Of a DNA stretch of 16,211 nt, positions 1 through 7,524 are shown piece after piece; within the stretch, counting starts at the first letter, position 1, and every line of letters begins with the position of its first letter. A model generated the notes under the pieces. It ran no database searches and had not been told where the DNA came from. It saw only the letters and a list, made by a program, of their open reading frames with translations. The translations under genes and the position numbers were made by a program. The stretch is from contig JALRDI010000261.1 of NCBI GenBank assembly GCA_023257035.1, positions 1-16,211 of the forward strand, in the 5' to 3' direction. Source of the stretch: Ilumatobacteraceae bacterium (GTDB lineage: Bacteria > Actinomycetota > Acidimicrobiia > Acidimicrobiales > Ilumatobacteraceae).

Positions 1-651
1 GAAGACTGGCGACTTGACCGAAAGATGTTGTTTGATCTCCTGCGTGTTGGGCGTGATCTCGGTATTCGAGTGTTCTCGATGCTCGCGATTTTCACTTCCG
101 GCACAGTCCTCGCAGCGAGAAGTGGAGATGCAGTGCTCGCCGCACACCAAATTGTCAACGGATCGTTTCTGTTGCTTGCCCTTTGTCTAGATGCGGTTTC
201 CATCCCTGCTCATACGCTCCTAGGAGAGTCCCGGGGTTCTGGAGAGCGCAAGCATCAACGTCTGATTGCTCAGCGTGTCTATTTCTGGAGTGCTGTAGTT
301 GGCATGTGCATAGCGATTGTTGTCTTCGTACTTTCCGATGAATTGCCGAGGCTCTTTACAGCAAATGAGGCGGTCCGAGACGCCGCAGCGGGTGGGCTGC
401 AGTTGCTTGCAATCGGGCTCATACCTGGTGCGATCGCATTCGGAGGAGATGGAATTCTCATTGGGCTTTCCGATAACCGCTTCTTAGGCATAGCTGCATT
501 CGGGCACACGGTGATGATGGCGAGTGTGCTGTTATTCGACAACGTTCGCCATGGTCCGGGGTTAGCGACTATCTGGGGTCTCCTAGCATTCTGGATGCTG
601 ATTCGCGCTGTCACAGTGGTCTCCAGAAGTCGGTTGTTACTCAATCGGTAA
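1..651 (+). CDS. MATE-family multidrug/Na+ efflux transporter (DinF-like), C-terminal part
   Basis: The reading frame is open from base 1, so the start lies outside the window; 216 residues are visible and end at TAA. This is an integral membrane protein with about six hydrophobic segments (roughly residues 20-42, 48-75, 93-116, 132-155, 161-179 and 187-213), which fits the C-terminal lobe of a 12-segment MATE transporter. Family-like stretches are AAHQI near residue 48 and a GDGILIGLSDNR stretch near residues 149-160, which resembles the DinF branch. MATE proteins export cationic drugs or metabolites in exchange for Na+ or H+; the substrate cannot be read from this fragment. The gene converges on the HD-domain gene with only 7 bases between the stop codons. 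I am confident in the family, less so in the DinF subgroup. Confidence 0.85.
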   Translation, partial: EDWRLDRKMLFDLLRVGRDLGIRVFSMLAIFTSGTVLAARSGDAVLAAHQIVNGSFLLLALCLDAVSIPAHTLLGESRGSGERKHQRLIAQRVYFWSAVVGMCIAIVVFVLSDELPRLFTANEAVRDAAAGGLQLLAIGLIPGAIAFGGDGILIGLSDNRFLGIAAFGHTVMMASVLLFDNVRHGPGLATIWGLLAFWMLIRAVTVVSRSRLLLNR

Positions 652-658
652 CGGCGCC

Positions 659-1093
659 TCAGATGCTGTCAGCTTGTCGCAACAACTGGGCCCAGGCGCC
701 CTTTCCGCTTGCGGTTTCAATTGTGAGGGCATCGCTCTTCGCCTGAACCAACAGGTGTCTACCGAGCTCTTCATGTTGGTGGTAGCGACGGAAGTTTTCG
801 GTACGCGGACCCAATACCGTCGCAACAATTCGCTCAAAGGTATTGAGATCTGAACAAATCTTTCCTACATCGTGTAACAGCACGCCCGCACGAACTTCCG
901 ACGGGGCGGATTGTGCGAGTAGATCAAACCGTTGGAGAACCATCACCGAATGAGACCGGTCAGCTGGAGACATTTGCTTCCAGAGTCTGAATTCCTCTTC
1001 GCTAAGTAGCGACGCGATTTCAGTCAACTCAGTCGAAGAGATGCTTGGCGGTCGAAGGGAATACCAGGTTCGACGGATGAGGTGGTTTAACAC
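659..1093 (-). CDS. Small HD-domain protein (predicted metal-dependent phosphohydrolase)
   Basis: The 144-residue product has the metal-binding pattern of an HD-superfamily hydrolase: His48 in RSHSV, the His74-Asp75 pair in LLHDVGK, His105 and His107 in YHQHEE, and Asp142 in QADSI at the very C-terminus. HD proteins usually cleave phosphate esters of nucleotides or signalling molecules; the substrate here is unknown. I chose the GTG start at 1093 because GCGGAG lies 9 bases upstream and homologous proteins start close to this point. An in-frame start at 1144 would add 17 Cys-rich residues and overlap xerD by 58 bases, which is less likely. The chosen start overlaps the xerD stop by 7 bases, which suggests translational coupling as the last gene of the run. 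The protein is not a RelA-type enzyme, since it has no synthetase or TGS domain. Confidence 0.82.
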   Translation of the reverse strand: MLNHLIRRTWYSLRPPSISSTELTEIASLLSEEEFRLWKQMSPADRSHSVMVLQRFDLLAQSAPSEVRAGVLLHDVGKICSDLNTFERIVATVLGPRTENFRRYHQHEELGRHLLVQAKSDALTIETASGKGAWAQLLRQADSI

Positions 1094-2040
1094 GATGAGT
1101 TTCTCCGCTTTGCCCGCGGATGCGCAGCAACATACGAATCCCAAAGTCGCTCCTGGCTCACTCGGGTATACAACTGAGTCGTTGAGATAGACGCGTGCCC
1201 CAATATTTCTTGGACGATTCGGAGATCGGCACCATGATCAAGCAGATGTGTGGCACAGGAATGCCGGAGGACATGAGGCGACAGGTTTTCGGTGATTCCA
1301 GCTCGTTCTCCGGCTTGTTTGATGACGAGCCAGATTCCTTGCCGAGAAATTCGGCCACCACGTCGATTCAAAAACACTGCTTCGGCATCGTCACGTTGCC
1401 GCCACTGATTTGGTACGAGGAGTGGTCGACCCTGTGGTCCGTACCAATCGTCGAGAGCCGACAGAGCACTCAATCCAAACGGAACAATTCGTTCTTTTGC
1501 ACCCTTTCCGAACAGTCGGACCAACTGACTATCGAAGTCGATATCTGAAGTCGAAAGCCCAACGATCTCGCTCACTCTGGCCCCAGTGGCATACATCAAT
1601 TCGAGAATTGCTCGATCACGACGAGATAACGGATCCCCAGCTGAGCATGACTCAATGAGTCGAACTATTGAGTCTTCGTCAAGGGGCTTTGGAATTCCTG
1701 ATGGCACCTTCACGCCGTCAAGACCACCCGCCGGGTCATCACCTCGAATCGATTCCGCCACCAAAAAGCGGTGCAACATTCGAATTGCCGCAACATTTCG
1801 TGCCACCGAGGTGGATGCAGCACCACCCTTCTCCCTCTCGGCGATGAACGCAACGATTCCTTCCTCGCCAACACTCGACAGATTGCTTTCTGAGCGTTTG
1901 AGGAATTCGACGTAACGTCGCAAGTCACGTCGGTACGCATCAACCGTGTGTGAACTCCGTCCCCGCTCTGTAGAGAGCCAGAGAAGGAAATCTTCGACCT
2001 CGAGAGGCATTACCGAAGGATCAAGACGAGAAGAATTCAC
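1087..2040 (-). CDS. xerD: Site-specific tyrosine recombinase XerD
   Basis: The 317-residue protein has an N-terminal SAM-like core-binding domain (about residues 12-95) and a C-terminal catalytic domain (about 120-310). All expected active-site residues are visible: Arg155 in GARVSE, Lys179 in GKGAKER, His256 and Arg259 in HVLRH, His282 in GHASI and the nucleophile Tyr291 in LYTRV. Xer recombinases resolve chromosome dimers at the dif site with FtsK at the septum. The length and the ending shortly after HPRA are normal for XerD. The start is GTG at 2040, which overlaps the Nudix stop as GTGA; an in-frame ATG at 2010 is a possible alternative. The position behind a Nudix gene and pyrG matches the mycobacterial xerD-type locus, so I call XerD rather than XerC or a mobile-element integrase. 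No att-like repeats were seen nearby. Confidence 0.93.
   Translation of the reverse strand: MNSSRLDPSVMPLEVEDFLLWLSTERGRSSHTVDAYRRDLRRYVEFLKRSESNLSSVGEEGIVAFIAEREKGGAASTSVARNVAAIRMLHRFLVAESIRGDDPAGGLDGVKVPSGIPKPLDEDSIVRLIESCSAGDPLSRRDRAILELMYATGARVSEIVGLSTSDIDFDSQLVRLFGKGAKERIVPFGLSALSALDDWYGPQGRPLLVPNQWRQRDDAEAVFLNRRGGRISRQGIWLVIKQAGERAGITENLSPHVLRHSCATHLLDHGADLRIVQEILGHASISTTQLYTRVSQERLWDSYVAAHPRAKRRNSSC
1103..1108 (-). promoter_or_regulatory. Ribosome binding site for the HD-domain gene
   Basis: The minus strand reads GCGGAG, followed by 9 bases and then GTG. It lies inside the end of xerD and supports the shorter start of the HD protein over the upstream in-frame alternative. Confidence 0.5.
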
Positions 2041-2609
2041 TCCCTCAACGAATCCTCTCTTGAGAGCATTCGTTCCGCGAGCAGCAAGAGAACAACCGTT
2101 TTGGCATCTGTGATTTCACCCTCATCCACGAGCGAAATGGCCGTTCGCAATGGGAGGTGATGAACTTGCATGTATTCCTCCTCGGGTCCTTGACGATTGG
2201 AATCTCCTTGAACACAGTCGGTTGCGATGAAGAGTTCAGTTACTGCGTCTGACATTCCCGGAGACGGTTTCAACGAGAATACGTGTTCAAGTTTTCCCGC
2301 AGTCAGCCCTACCTCTTCGAGGAGTTCTCGACGCGCAGTTTCAGATATTGGTTCCCCCGGAACGTCACGCATTCCTGCTGGAACCTCCAGAATGGTTTCG
2401 CCATAGACCGGCCTGTACTGCCGCAAAAGAATGATCGACGGCACCCCTTCGGGGTCAAACAGTAAAGGGAGAACGGCTACCGATCCCGGTGACCGCACGA
2501 CATCTCGGGTAAACGTGTTGCCGTGTGGGTCGCTAAAGGTGCCGACGACGACATCCCAAACACCACCGGTATGGACAAGTTCGTCACCGTGATGACGAAA
2601 ACCCGTCAT
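2037..2609 (-). CDS. Nudix hydrolase, probable ADP-ribose pyrophosphatase
   Basis: The 190-residue cytosolic enzyme is predicted to cleave ADP-ribose to AMP and ribose 5-phosphate. A Nudix box covers residues 79-102: Gly79, Glu86, then RELLEEVGL with Arg94, Glu95, Glu98 and Glu99 as the expected metal ligands. The spacing from Gly79 to Glu86 is one residue longer than the standard GX5E pattern; the sequence AGMRDVPGEP resembles what I recall of mycobacterial ADP-ribose pyrophosphatase, so this looks like a lineage variant rather than damage. The region before the box, RQYRPVYGETILEVPAG, is typical of the ADP-ribose branch. The ATG overlaps the pyrG TGA by one base (TGATG), which implies coupling. 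The gene order pyrG-Nudix-xerD matches Mycobacterium. Other sugar-nucleotide substrates remain possible. Confidence 0.88.
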   Translation of the reverse strand: MTGFRHHGDELVHTGGVWDVVVGTFSDPHGNTFTRDVVRSPGSVAVLPLLFDPEGVPSIILLRQYRPVYGETILEVPAGMRDVPGEPISETARRELLEEVGLTAGKLEHVFSLKPSPGMSDAVTELFIATDCVQGDSNRQGPEEEYMQVHHLPLRTAISLVDEGEITDAKTVVLLLLAERMLSREDSLRE

Positions 2610-4237
2610 CAGTTCACTCTCGCGGAGCTCTTCTCCTGGCGATCGGAATGCTCGAGTGCGGCCCCGATCAAATCGCGGAACAGCGGATGCGGACGGTCAG
2701 GACGACTCTTGAACTCTGGATGCGCCTGCGTTGCCACCCAGAACGGGTGATCAGGAATCTCAATGAACTCGACGAGGCGTCGATCGGGTGAGATACCGCT
2801 GCACACCAGTCCGGCCTCTTCCAGTCGGGAGCGATATGCGGGATTGAACTCATACCGGTGTCGATGGCGTTCGCTAACAACGGGCTCGCCGTATGAAGAA
2901 TGAACCTTCGAGCCTGGGGTGAGCACGGCGTAATACGCTCCCAACCGCATCGTTCCACCCAAGTCGGTGACATCACGCTGATCGTGCATGAGGTCAATGA
3001 CTGGATGCCTACTGGAAGCCTCAAATTCAGTCGAGTTTGCCTCGTCGAGACCCGCTACATCACGGGCGAATTCGACTGTCATTGCGTGCAGTCCGAGGCA
3101 AAGCCCGAGACATGGGATGTTGTTCTCTCGAGCGTGGCGGGCGGCAGCAATCTTGCCCTCAAAGCCGCGGGAGCCGAAGCCTCCAGGAATCACAAGTCCG
3201 TCAACGTCTGATAGTCGACCTTGCCCAAGTAGCCCTTCAACGTCTTCTGCTTGGATCCACTCGATCTCAACCTTGGCTCCGTGATGGAAACCTGCATGCT
3301 TGAGGCTTTCAACCACAGAGAGGTACGCGTCTTGCAGCTGCACATATTTGCCGATCAGGCCGATGCGTACTGGTTTTGTTGCGGCTTCAACCGTTTCAAC
3401 CAGTCCATTCCAACCGCTGAGATCAATCTCTGTGTCGTCTAGGCGAAGAATATCGAGACACACCGAATCGAGACCCTCATCGTGAAGCAACAGCGGCAAT
3501 TCGTAGATGTTGCCAACATCGAACGCATTCACCACCGCTCGCTCATCAACATCGCACATGTTAGAGATTTTGTGTTTCAATTCTGTCGAAAGTGGTGCTT
3601 CGCTTCTGCAAACAATGACATCTGGCTGAATGCCACGGCTACGAATCTCAGTCACTGAGTGCTGTGTTGGCTTTGTCTTCTGTTCTCCCGCAGGCCCAAT
3701 AAATGGAACGAGCGTCACATGGATGTAGCAGACGTTGTCACGACCGGCATCTTTACGGAACTGGCGAATTGCCTCGAGGAACGGCAGGATCTCAATGTCA
3801 CCAACCGTTCCACCTACTTCGGTAATAACGACGTCGACATCATCAGTCGAAACACGCTCAATCCGTCGCTTGATCTCATCGGTGATGTGAGGAATTACCT
3901 GAACGGTCTTTCCGAGGTAATCACCTTTTCGCTCAGCAGCCATGACTGCCTGGTAAATAGAACCAGTTGTTGCGTTCGAGCTCCGGGTGAGAGATTCATC
4001 GATGAATCTCTCGTAGTGCCCAAGGTCAAGGTCTGTTTCGCCACCGTCATCAGTAACGAAAACCTCGCCGTGCTCATAGGGGTTCATCGTGCCCGGGTCG
4101 AGGTTGATATACGGATCCAGCTTCTGCATCGTGACACGAAGACCACGCATTTTGAGCAGACGACCAAGAGAGCTCGCGGTTAACCCCTTACCGAGAGAAC
4201 TGACCACACCACCCGTTACGAAAATATGCTTGGGCAA
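2609..4237 (-). CDS. pyrG: CTP synthase
   Basis: The enzyme makes CTP from UTP, ATP and glutamine, the last step of de novo pyrimidine nucleotide synthesis. Numbering from the upstream GTG at 4264, the synthetase domain starts with IFVTGGVVSSLGKG (P-loop) near residue 14 and contains DPYINLDPGTM near 50. The glutaminase domain (about 300-540) carries PGGFGSRG, the nucleophile Cys389 in GLCLGLH, and His515 and Glu517 in QAHPEF. It is full length and intact. I place the start at the TTG at 4237 because GGAGGA lies 4 bases upstream and CTP synthases usually begin just before the IFVTGG motif; the GTG at 4264 would add nine residues and has no clear ribosome binding site. An 83-base gap separates it from recN. 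Mycobacterial loci carry steA and mctB homologues here; they are absent. Confidence 0.96.
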   Translation of the reverse strand: MPKHIFVTGGVVSSLGKGLTASSLGRLLKMRGLRVTMQKLDPYINLDPGTMNPYEHGEVFVTDDGGETDLDLGHYERFIDESLTRSSNATTGSIYQAVMAAERKGDYLGKTVQVIPHITDEIKRRIERVSTDDVDVVITEVGGTVGDIEILPFLEAIRQFRKDAGRDNVCYIHVTLVPFIGPAGEQKTKPTQHSVTEIRSRGIQPDVIVCRSEAPLSTELKHKISNMCDVDERAVVNAFDVGNIYELPLLLHDEGLDSVCLDILRLDDTEIDLSGWNGLVETVEAATKPVRIGLIGKYVQLQDAYLSVVESLKHAGFHHGAKVEIEWIQAEDVEGLLGQGRLSDVDGLVIPGGFGSRGFEGKIAAARHARENNIPCLGLCLGLHAMTVEFARDVAGLDEANSTEFEASSRHPVIDLMHDQRDVTDLGGTMRLGAYYAVLTPGSKVHSSYGEPVVSERHRHRYEFNPAYRSRLEEAGLVCSGISPDRRLVEFIEIPDHPFWVATQAHPEFKSRPDRPHPLFRDLIGAALEHSDRQEKSSARVN

Positions 4238-4320
4238 CTGATCCTCCGTCCTAATCGAGCCCACACTCGTTGCTGACGGAATAACACCATACCTCGGTTG
4301 CGACTCCGATGGTGTCCATC
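4238..4320 (-). promoter_or_regulatory. recN-pyrG intergenic region, possible pyrG promoter/leader
   Basis: This 83-base gap is the longest gene-free stretch in the window. Directly after the recN stop there is a short perfect inverted repeat, GATGG-ACA-CCATC on the minus strand (4308-4320), without a run of T, so it is not a convincing intrinsic terminator. I see no good -35/-10 pair; TATGGTGTTATT on the minus strand (around 4280-4292) is only a weak AT-rich candidate. The length alone suggests that pyrG may have its own promoter here. Confidence 0.3.
4242..4247 (-). promoter_or_regulatory. Ribosome binding site for pyrG (supports a TTG start)
   Basis: The minus strand reads GGAGGA followed by TCAG and TTG. 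It is the strongest Shine-Dalgarno match near the 5' end of pyrG and decides in favour of the TTG start over the GTG 27 bases further upstream. Confidence 0.6.
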
Positions 4321-5889
4321 TCAGCGATCGAGCAGCCGACGTGCGACTGTCACTGATTCTTCATCGTGCGAACCGGTGAGCATTCTGGCAATCTCTTGCT
4401 CCCTAGCGGCATCTTGGACGTAGTTCGGAACAGAATTCGGCGACCCGTTTATGTGTTCCTTGGTTACGACGAGGTGTGCATCCGCGGCGGCAGCAACCGT
4501 GGCAAGGTGGGTGACCACAACGATTTGGCGGTCTTCTGATGCCTGTCGTAGAGCATGAGCGATCGCCTCACCAGCAGATGCGTCCACCCCGGAGTCAATC
4601 TCGTCAAATACCGTGCACATTGCACCGCTTCGTCGCCCAGCAGCAAGGTCTAATGCGAGCATGCACCGCGCTGTCTCACCACCTGATGCAACTTTCCCAA
4701 GTGGGCGCAATTCATCTGAGCCATTTGACGAAAACAGAAAATCGACCGCTCCCCCATCAATTCCGTCAACCTCAACCTCAAAACGGGAATATGGCATCCC
4801 CAACATCGCAAGATGACCGTTCACCTCTTGAGCGAGTATTGGAGCACGATCAGACCGCTCTCGTCTCAGGTCATCGGCTGCCTTCAGATATTCCTTCTCA
4901 GCAACCGCTAAAGAAGCTTCTAATTCTTGAAATCGAACGTCGTGGTGTTGAAGTCGTTCAGATTGCTCTGCGATCTGGTCGCGATAGCTGAGAACTTCGT
5001 GAATAGTTTCTCCGTACCGCCTACAAAGACCCTTCAGTGACGAAATTCGCTCGCGCACATAATTGAGACGGCTGGGATCTTCCTCAAGCTCAGACACTTG
5101 TGAACGAAGGTCATTCGCAATATCGGACAATTCTGCGAGTGCACCATGAAGTCTCGCTGCTGACCCCTCAAAACTCTCCACTTGCTCAAGTTCTCGCAGC
5201 AGCGACCGCAGGTCATCATCGTTATCGAGAATGGCAATCGCGTCATTGGCGACACTTCGTACACGATCAACGTCACTTAAGAGCTTCTCTTCAGTCTGTA
5301 AATCAACGAGTTCGCCTAGTTGTGGAGATACGTCATCGATCTCACGAAGCTGATATTCAAGGAAGTCAATCTCACGTTGACGCTCGGTCGCTGTTCCACC
5401 GAGTGTTGCCATCTCAGCTTTCAGTGCAGCAACGTCACCCGAAAGCCGGTCGGTTGACTCTCTAGAAATCTCTCCAAAGTCATCGAGAAGGTCTGATCGA
5501 ACACGGGTGCTGCCAAGCCGATGCTGTTCATGCTGCCCATGAATTTCGACAAAATCTGATGACATTTCCGCCAGCGCAAATGCAGTGGATGGACGGCCGT
5601 CGATATATGCGCGGGATCGACCTTCTCGAGGAATAACCCTTGAGAGCACATGCTCAACGACTGCTCCATCCTCATTGGTTGTTTCGATACGAAGATCGAT
5701 CCTTGCCTCGTCGCACCCTGCCCGAACTGCATCCGATTCGCTTCGTGCACCGCACGCTAAGGAGAGAGCGGAAAGAAGAACGCTCTTACCAGCACCACTC
5801 GCTCCTGTTATGGCAATGAGTCCAGAGTTGAAGAGCACCGTTGCCCGCTCGATAACGACAAAATTCTCTATGTGAAGCTCTCGAATCAT
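4321..5889 (-). CDS. recN: DNA repair protein RecN
   Basis: RecN is an SMC-like ATPase that acts on DNA double-strand breaks. The 522-residue protein has the Walker A motif GASGAGKS at residues 29-36, the RecN-type VEIHGQHEQ near 114-122, a long charged and heptad-like central region (about 140-350) that should form the coiled coil, the ABC signature VASGGE at about 400-405, Walker B ending in Asp429-Glu430 (VFDEID), and a switch His461 in VTHLA. The C-terminal ATPase half is complete. I chose the ATG at 5889, one base after the nadK stop, because RecN proteins usually begin directly at the MIRELHIENF-like segment; a TTG at 5901 would add four residues. In Mycobacterium recN also follows tlyA and nadK. 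It is somewhat shorter than many RecN proteins but lacks no visible motif. Confidence 0.94.
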   Translation of the reverse strand: MIRELHIENFVVIERATVLFNSGLIAITGASGAGKSVLLSALSLACGARSESDAVRAGCDEARIDLRIETTNEDGAVVEHVLSRVIPREGRSRAYIDGRPSTAFALAEMSSDFVEIHGQHEQHRLGSTRVRSDLLDDFGEISRESTDRLSGDVAALKAEMATLGGTATERQREIDFLEYQLREIDDVSPQLGELVDLQTEEKLLSDVDRVRSVANDAIAILDNDDDLRSLLRELEQVESFEGSAARLHGALAELSDIANDLRSQVSELEEDPSRLNYVRERISSLKGLCRRYGETIHEVLSYRDQIAEQSERLQHHDVRFQELEASLAVAEKEYLKAADDLRRERSDRAPILAQEVNGHLAMLGMPYSRFEVEVDGIDGGAVDFLFSSNGSDELRPLGKVASGGETARCMLALDLAAGRRSGAMCTVFDEIDSGVDASAGEAIAHALRQASEDRQIVVVTHLATVAAAADAHLVVTKEHINGSPNSVPNYVQDAAREQEIARMLTGSHDEESVTVARRLLDR

Positions 5890-5890
5890 G

Positions 5891-6754
5891 TCATCGGTCA
5901 AACAGGCTAAATTTCGCCTTCAAGACTTGGTGATAACGGTGCTCACCGAAGCGAATAAACGAGGCGGTTCGAAGGGACGGCTTACAGGTCACTCTCGATG
6001 CGTCATCCAAGTCAGCCACTGTTACGCCATCGACGACGAGAGCGGCAGACCGATGACCGGCGACCTCGATCTCGACGATTTCAGAAGGATCAAGCACGAG
6101 ACTCCTATCAAACAGCATGTGAGGAGCGACGGGGGTTACCAGCATTGCACGGTGACGTGGAGAAACGACCGGACCACGCGCTGACAAGGAATATGCCGTT
6201 GATCCAGTAGGCGTTGAAACGATCAGGCCATCAGCCGCGTACGATGTAAATGCATTTCCGTCGATGATCAAGTTGAGGCGAACCGTGTTGCCTGATTGCC
6301 GCTTCTCAACAACCGCTTCGTTCAACACCGTCCACTGACCCAACGATGACCCATCTGAACTATGCGCCTCAACACTCAGCATCATCCGATCTTCAGCGAA
6401 CCACTCGCCGAGATCAGGCCCCTGGGTGAAACGTTCGAGAGCGTCCGGCAATCCGTCACCCTCAACTTCGGTCAGGTAGCCCAAATTCCCAAGATTGACG
6501 CCGATGATCGGAACCGGAGCACCATCGAGTAACCGAACTGCACGAAGAACGGTGCCATCACCTCCGAGACAAAGCACCAGATCTGCCTCCGACGGATCAC
6601 CTTCAAAGGTGTGCAAGCCCGAATCAGAAAGTGCCGCAACGTCGCTTTCACCTATGCCGCACGAATGTCCACGATCTGAAAGCCAAGACGCTGCTACACG
6701 AGCAAGGTCAATCGCACGGGGCTGACGATGGTGGCCGACTACGAGCACCTTCAT
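5891..6754 (-). CDS. nadK: NAD kinase
   Basis: The enzyme phosphorylates NAD to NADP in the cytosol, using ATP or polyphosphate depending on the lineage. The 287-residue protein shows the diagnostic GGDGT at 64-68, GNLGYL at 89-94, the Asn145-Glu146 pair in VLNEAVVEK, and the ADGLIVSTPTGSTAYSLSA-like region at 174-192. The length is normal for bacterial NadK. The ATG at 6754 overlaps the tlyA TGA as ATGA, and the stop lies one base before the recN ATG, so the three genes are almost certainly translated from one transcript. The order tlyA-nadK-recN is conserved in actinobacteria and beyond. Confidence 0.95.
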   Translation of the reverse strand: MKVLVVGHHRQPRAIDLARVAASWLSDRGHSCGIGESDVAALSDSGLHTFEGDPSEADLVLCLGGDGTVLRAVRLLDGAPVPIIGVNLGNLGYLTEVEGDGLPDALERFTQGPDLGEWFAEDRMMLSVEAHSSDGSSLGQWTVLNEAVVEKRQSGNTVRLNLIIDGNAFTSYAADGLIVSTPTGSTAYSLSARGPVVSPRHRAMLVTPVAPHMLFDRSLVLDPSEIVEIEVAGHRSAALVVDGVTVADLDDASRVTCKPSLRTASFIRFGEHRYHQVLKAKFSLFDR

Positions 6755-7524
6755 AGAGTCACCGGTCCATCGCTGGGGGCCGTGAGCGCAAGCAAATACT
6801 CACGATTACCGTCGGCTCCGTGAATCGGACACTCCATAACCCCTATCGTGTCACAGCGAAGCCCCTCAAATGCACTGCGGACCTTCTCCAATGCCATTTG
6901 TCTGTCGGAGTCTTCTGAGATCACGCCCTTCCCTTCTGACGCAATCTGCCGTCCAACCTCAAATTGAGGTTTTACGAGCAAGACCATTGGCGCCCCTAAA
7001 CGACAAAGCGCGATGAGGGATGATGCGACAGTCGTCAGCGAAATAAAAGAGAGATCCGCAACAAGAACGTCGAATGTGCCACCGATAGCGGCCGGATCCA
7101 ATTCGCGGATATCGGTTCTTTCCATCGATGTCACACGGCTATCAGTCATAAGCCGTTGGTGAAGTTGTCCTCGGCCCACGTCGACAGAAAGAACCGTCTC
7201 TGCACCATGCTGCAATAGGCAGTCGGTGAATCCTCCCGTTGACGATCCGCAGTCGATCGCACGGCTACCGCTCACAGCCTGGGATATCAGCGGCCACTGT
7301 TCAAGCGCAGCCAGCAACTTTTCACCACCACGGCCCACGAATCTGGCTGGTGGTCCATCTACAGCAACCGATTCACCTGGCGACACCATTCGAGACGACT
7401 TGTCGGCCACCGCACCCGCCACGCGAACACGTCCAGCAGCAATTGCATCCGCCGCGGCGGTTCGACTCGGCAACAGGCCGCGGCGAACCAACTCAACATC
7501 AAGGCGCCGACGTTGCTGTGCCAT
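6751..7524 (-). CDS. tlyA: TlyA-type rRNA 2'-O-methyltransferase
   Basis: The 257-residue protein has an N-terminal S4 RNA-binding domain (about 5-62; RRLDVELVRRGL and AGRVRVAG) and an FtsJ/RrmJ-like SAM methyltransferase domain from about residue 63. Visible motifs are GGEKLLAAL, the SAM loop DCGSSTGGFTD at 91-101, VDVGRGQL at 115-121, DLSFISL at 157-163 and KPQFEVGR at 185-192. Lys69, Asp157, Lys185 and Glu242 match the catalytic tetrad expected for the family. Mycobacterial TlyA methylates 16S C1409 and 23S C1920 and thereby gives capreomycin sensitivity; the same targets are inferred here. The start at 7524 is set by GGGGAG 5 bases upstream and by the TAATG overlap with the HAD stop; an in-frame start at 7581 would intrude into the HAD gene. 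Confidence 0.93.
   Translation of the reverse strand: MAQQRRRLDVELVRRGLLPSRTAAADAIAAGRVRVAGAVADKSSRMVSPGESVAVDGPPARFVGRGGEKLLAALEQWPLISQAVSGSRAIDCGSSTGGFTDCLLQHGAETVLSVDVGRGQLHQRLMTDSRVTSMERTDIRELDPAAIGGTFDVLVADLSFISLTTVASSLIALCRLGAPMVLLVKPQFEVGRQIASEGKGVISEDSDRQMALEKVRSAFEGLRCDTIGVMECPIHGADGNREYLLALTAPSDGPVTL

Noticed and set aside
1087..2040. Tyrosine recombinase as an integrase of a mobile element
   Set aside because: The full XerD length, the housekeeping neighbours in conserved order and the absence of att-like repeats, tRNA or phage genes argue for the chromosomal Xer recombinase.
3659..4183. A 174-codon plus-strand open frame opposite pyrG
   Set aside because: The opposite strand encodes conserved CTP synthase motifs through the whole stretch; the plus-strand translation shows no domain or ribosome binding site.
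4308..4320. Hairpin GATGG-ACA-CCATC after recN as an intrinsic terminator
   Set aside because: The stem is only 5 pairs and no T run follows on the minus strand, so it is too weak to call a terminator.
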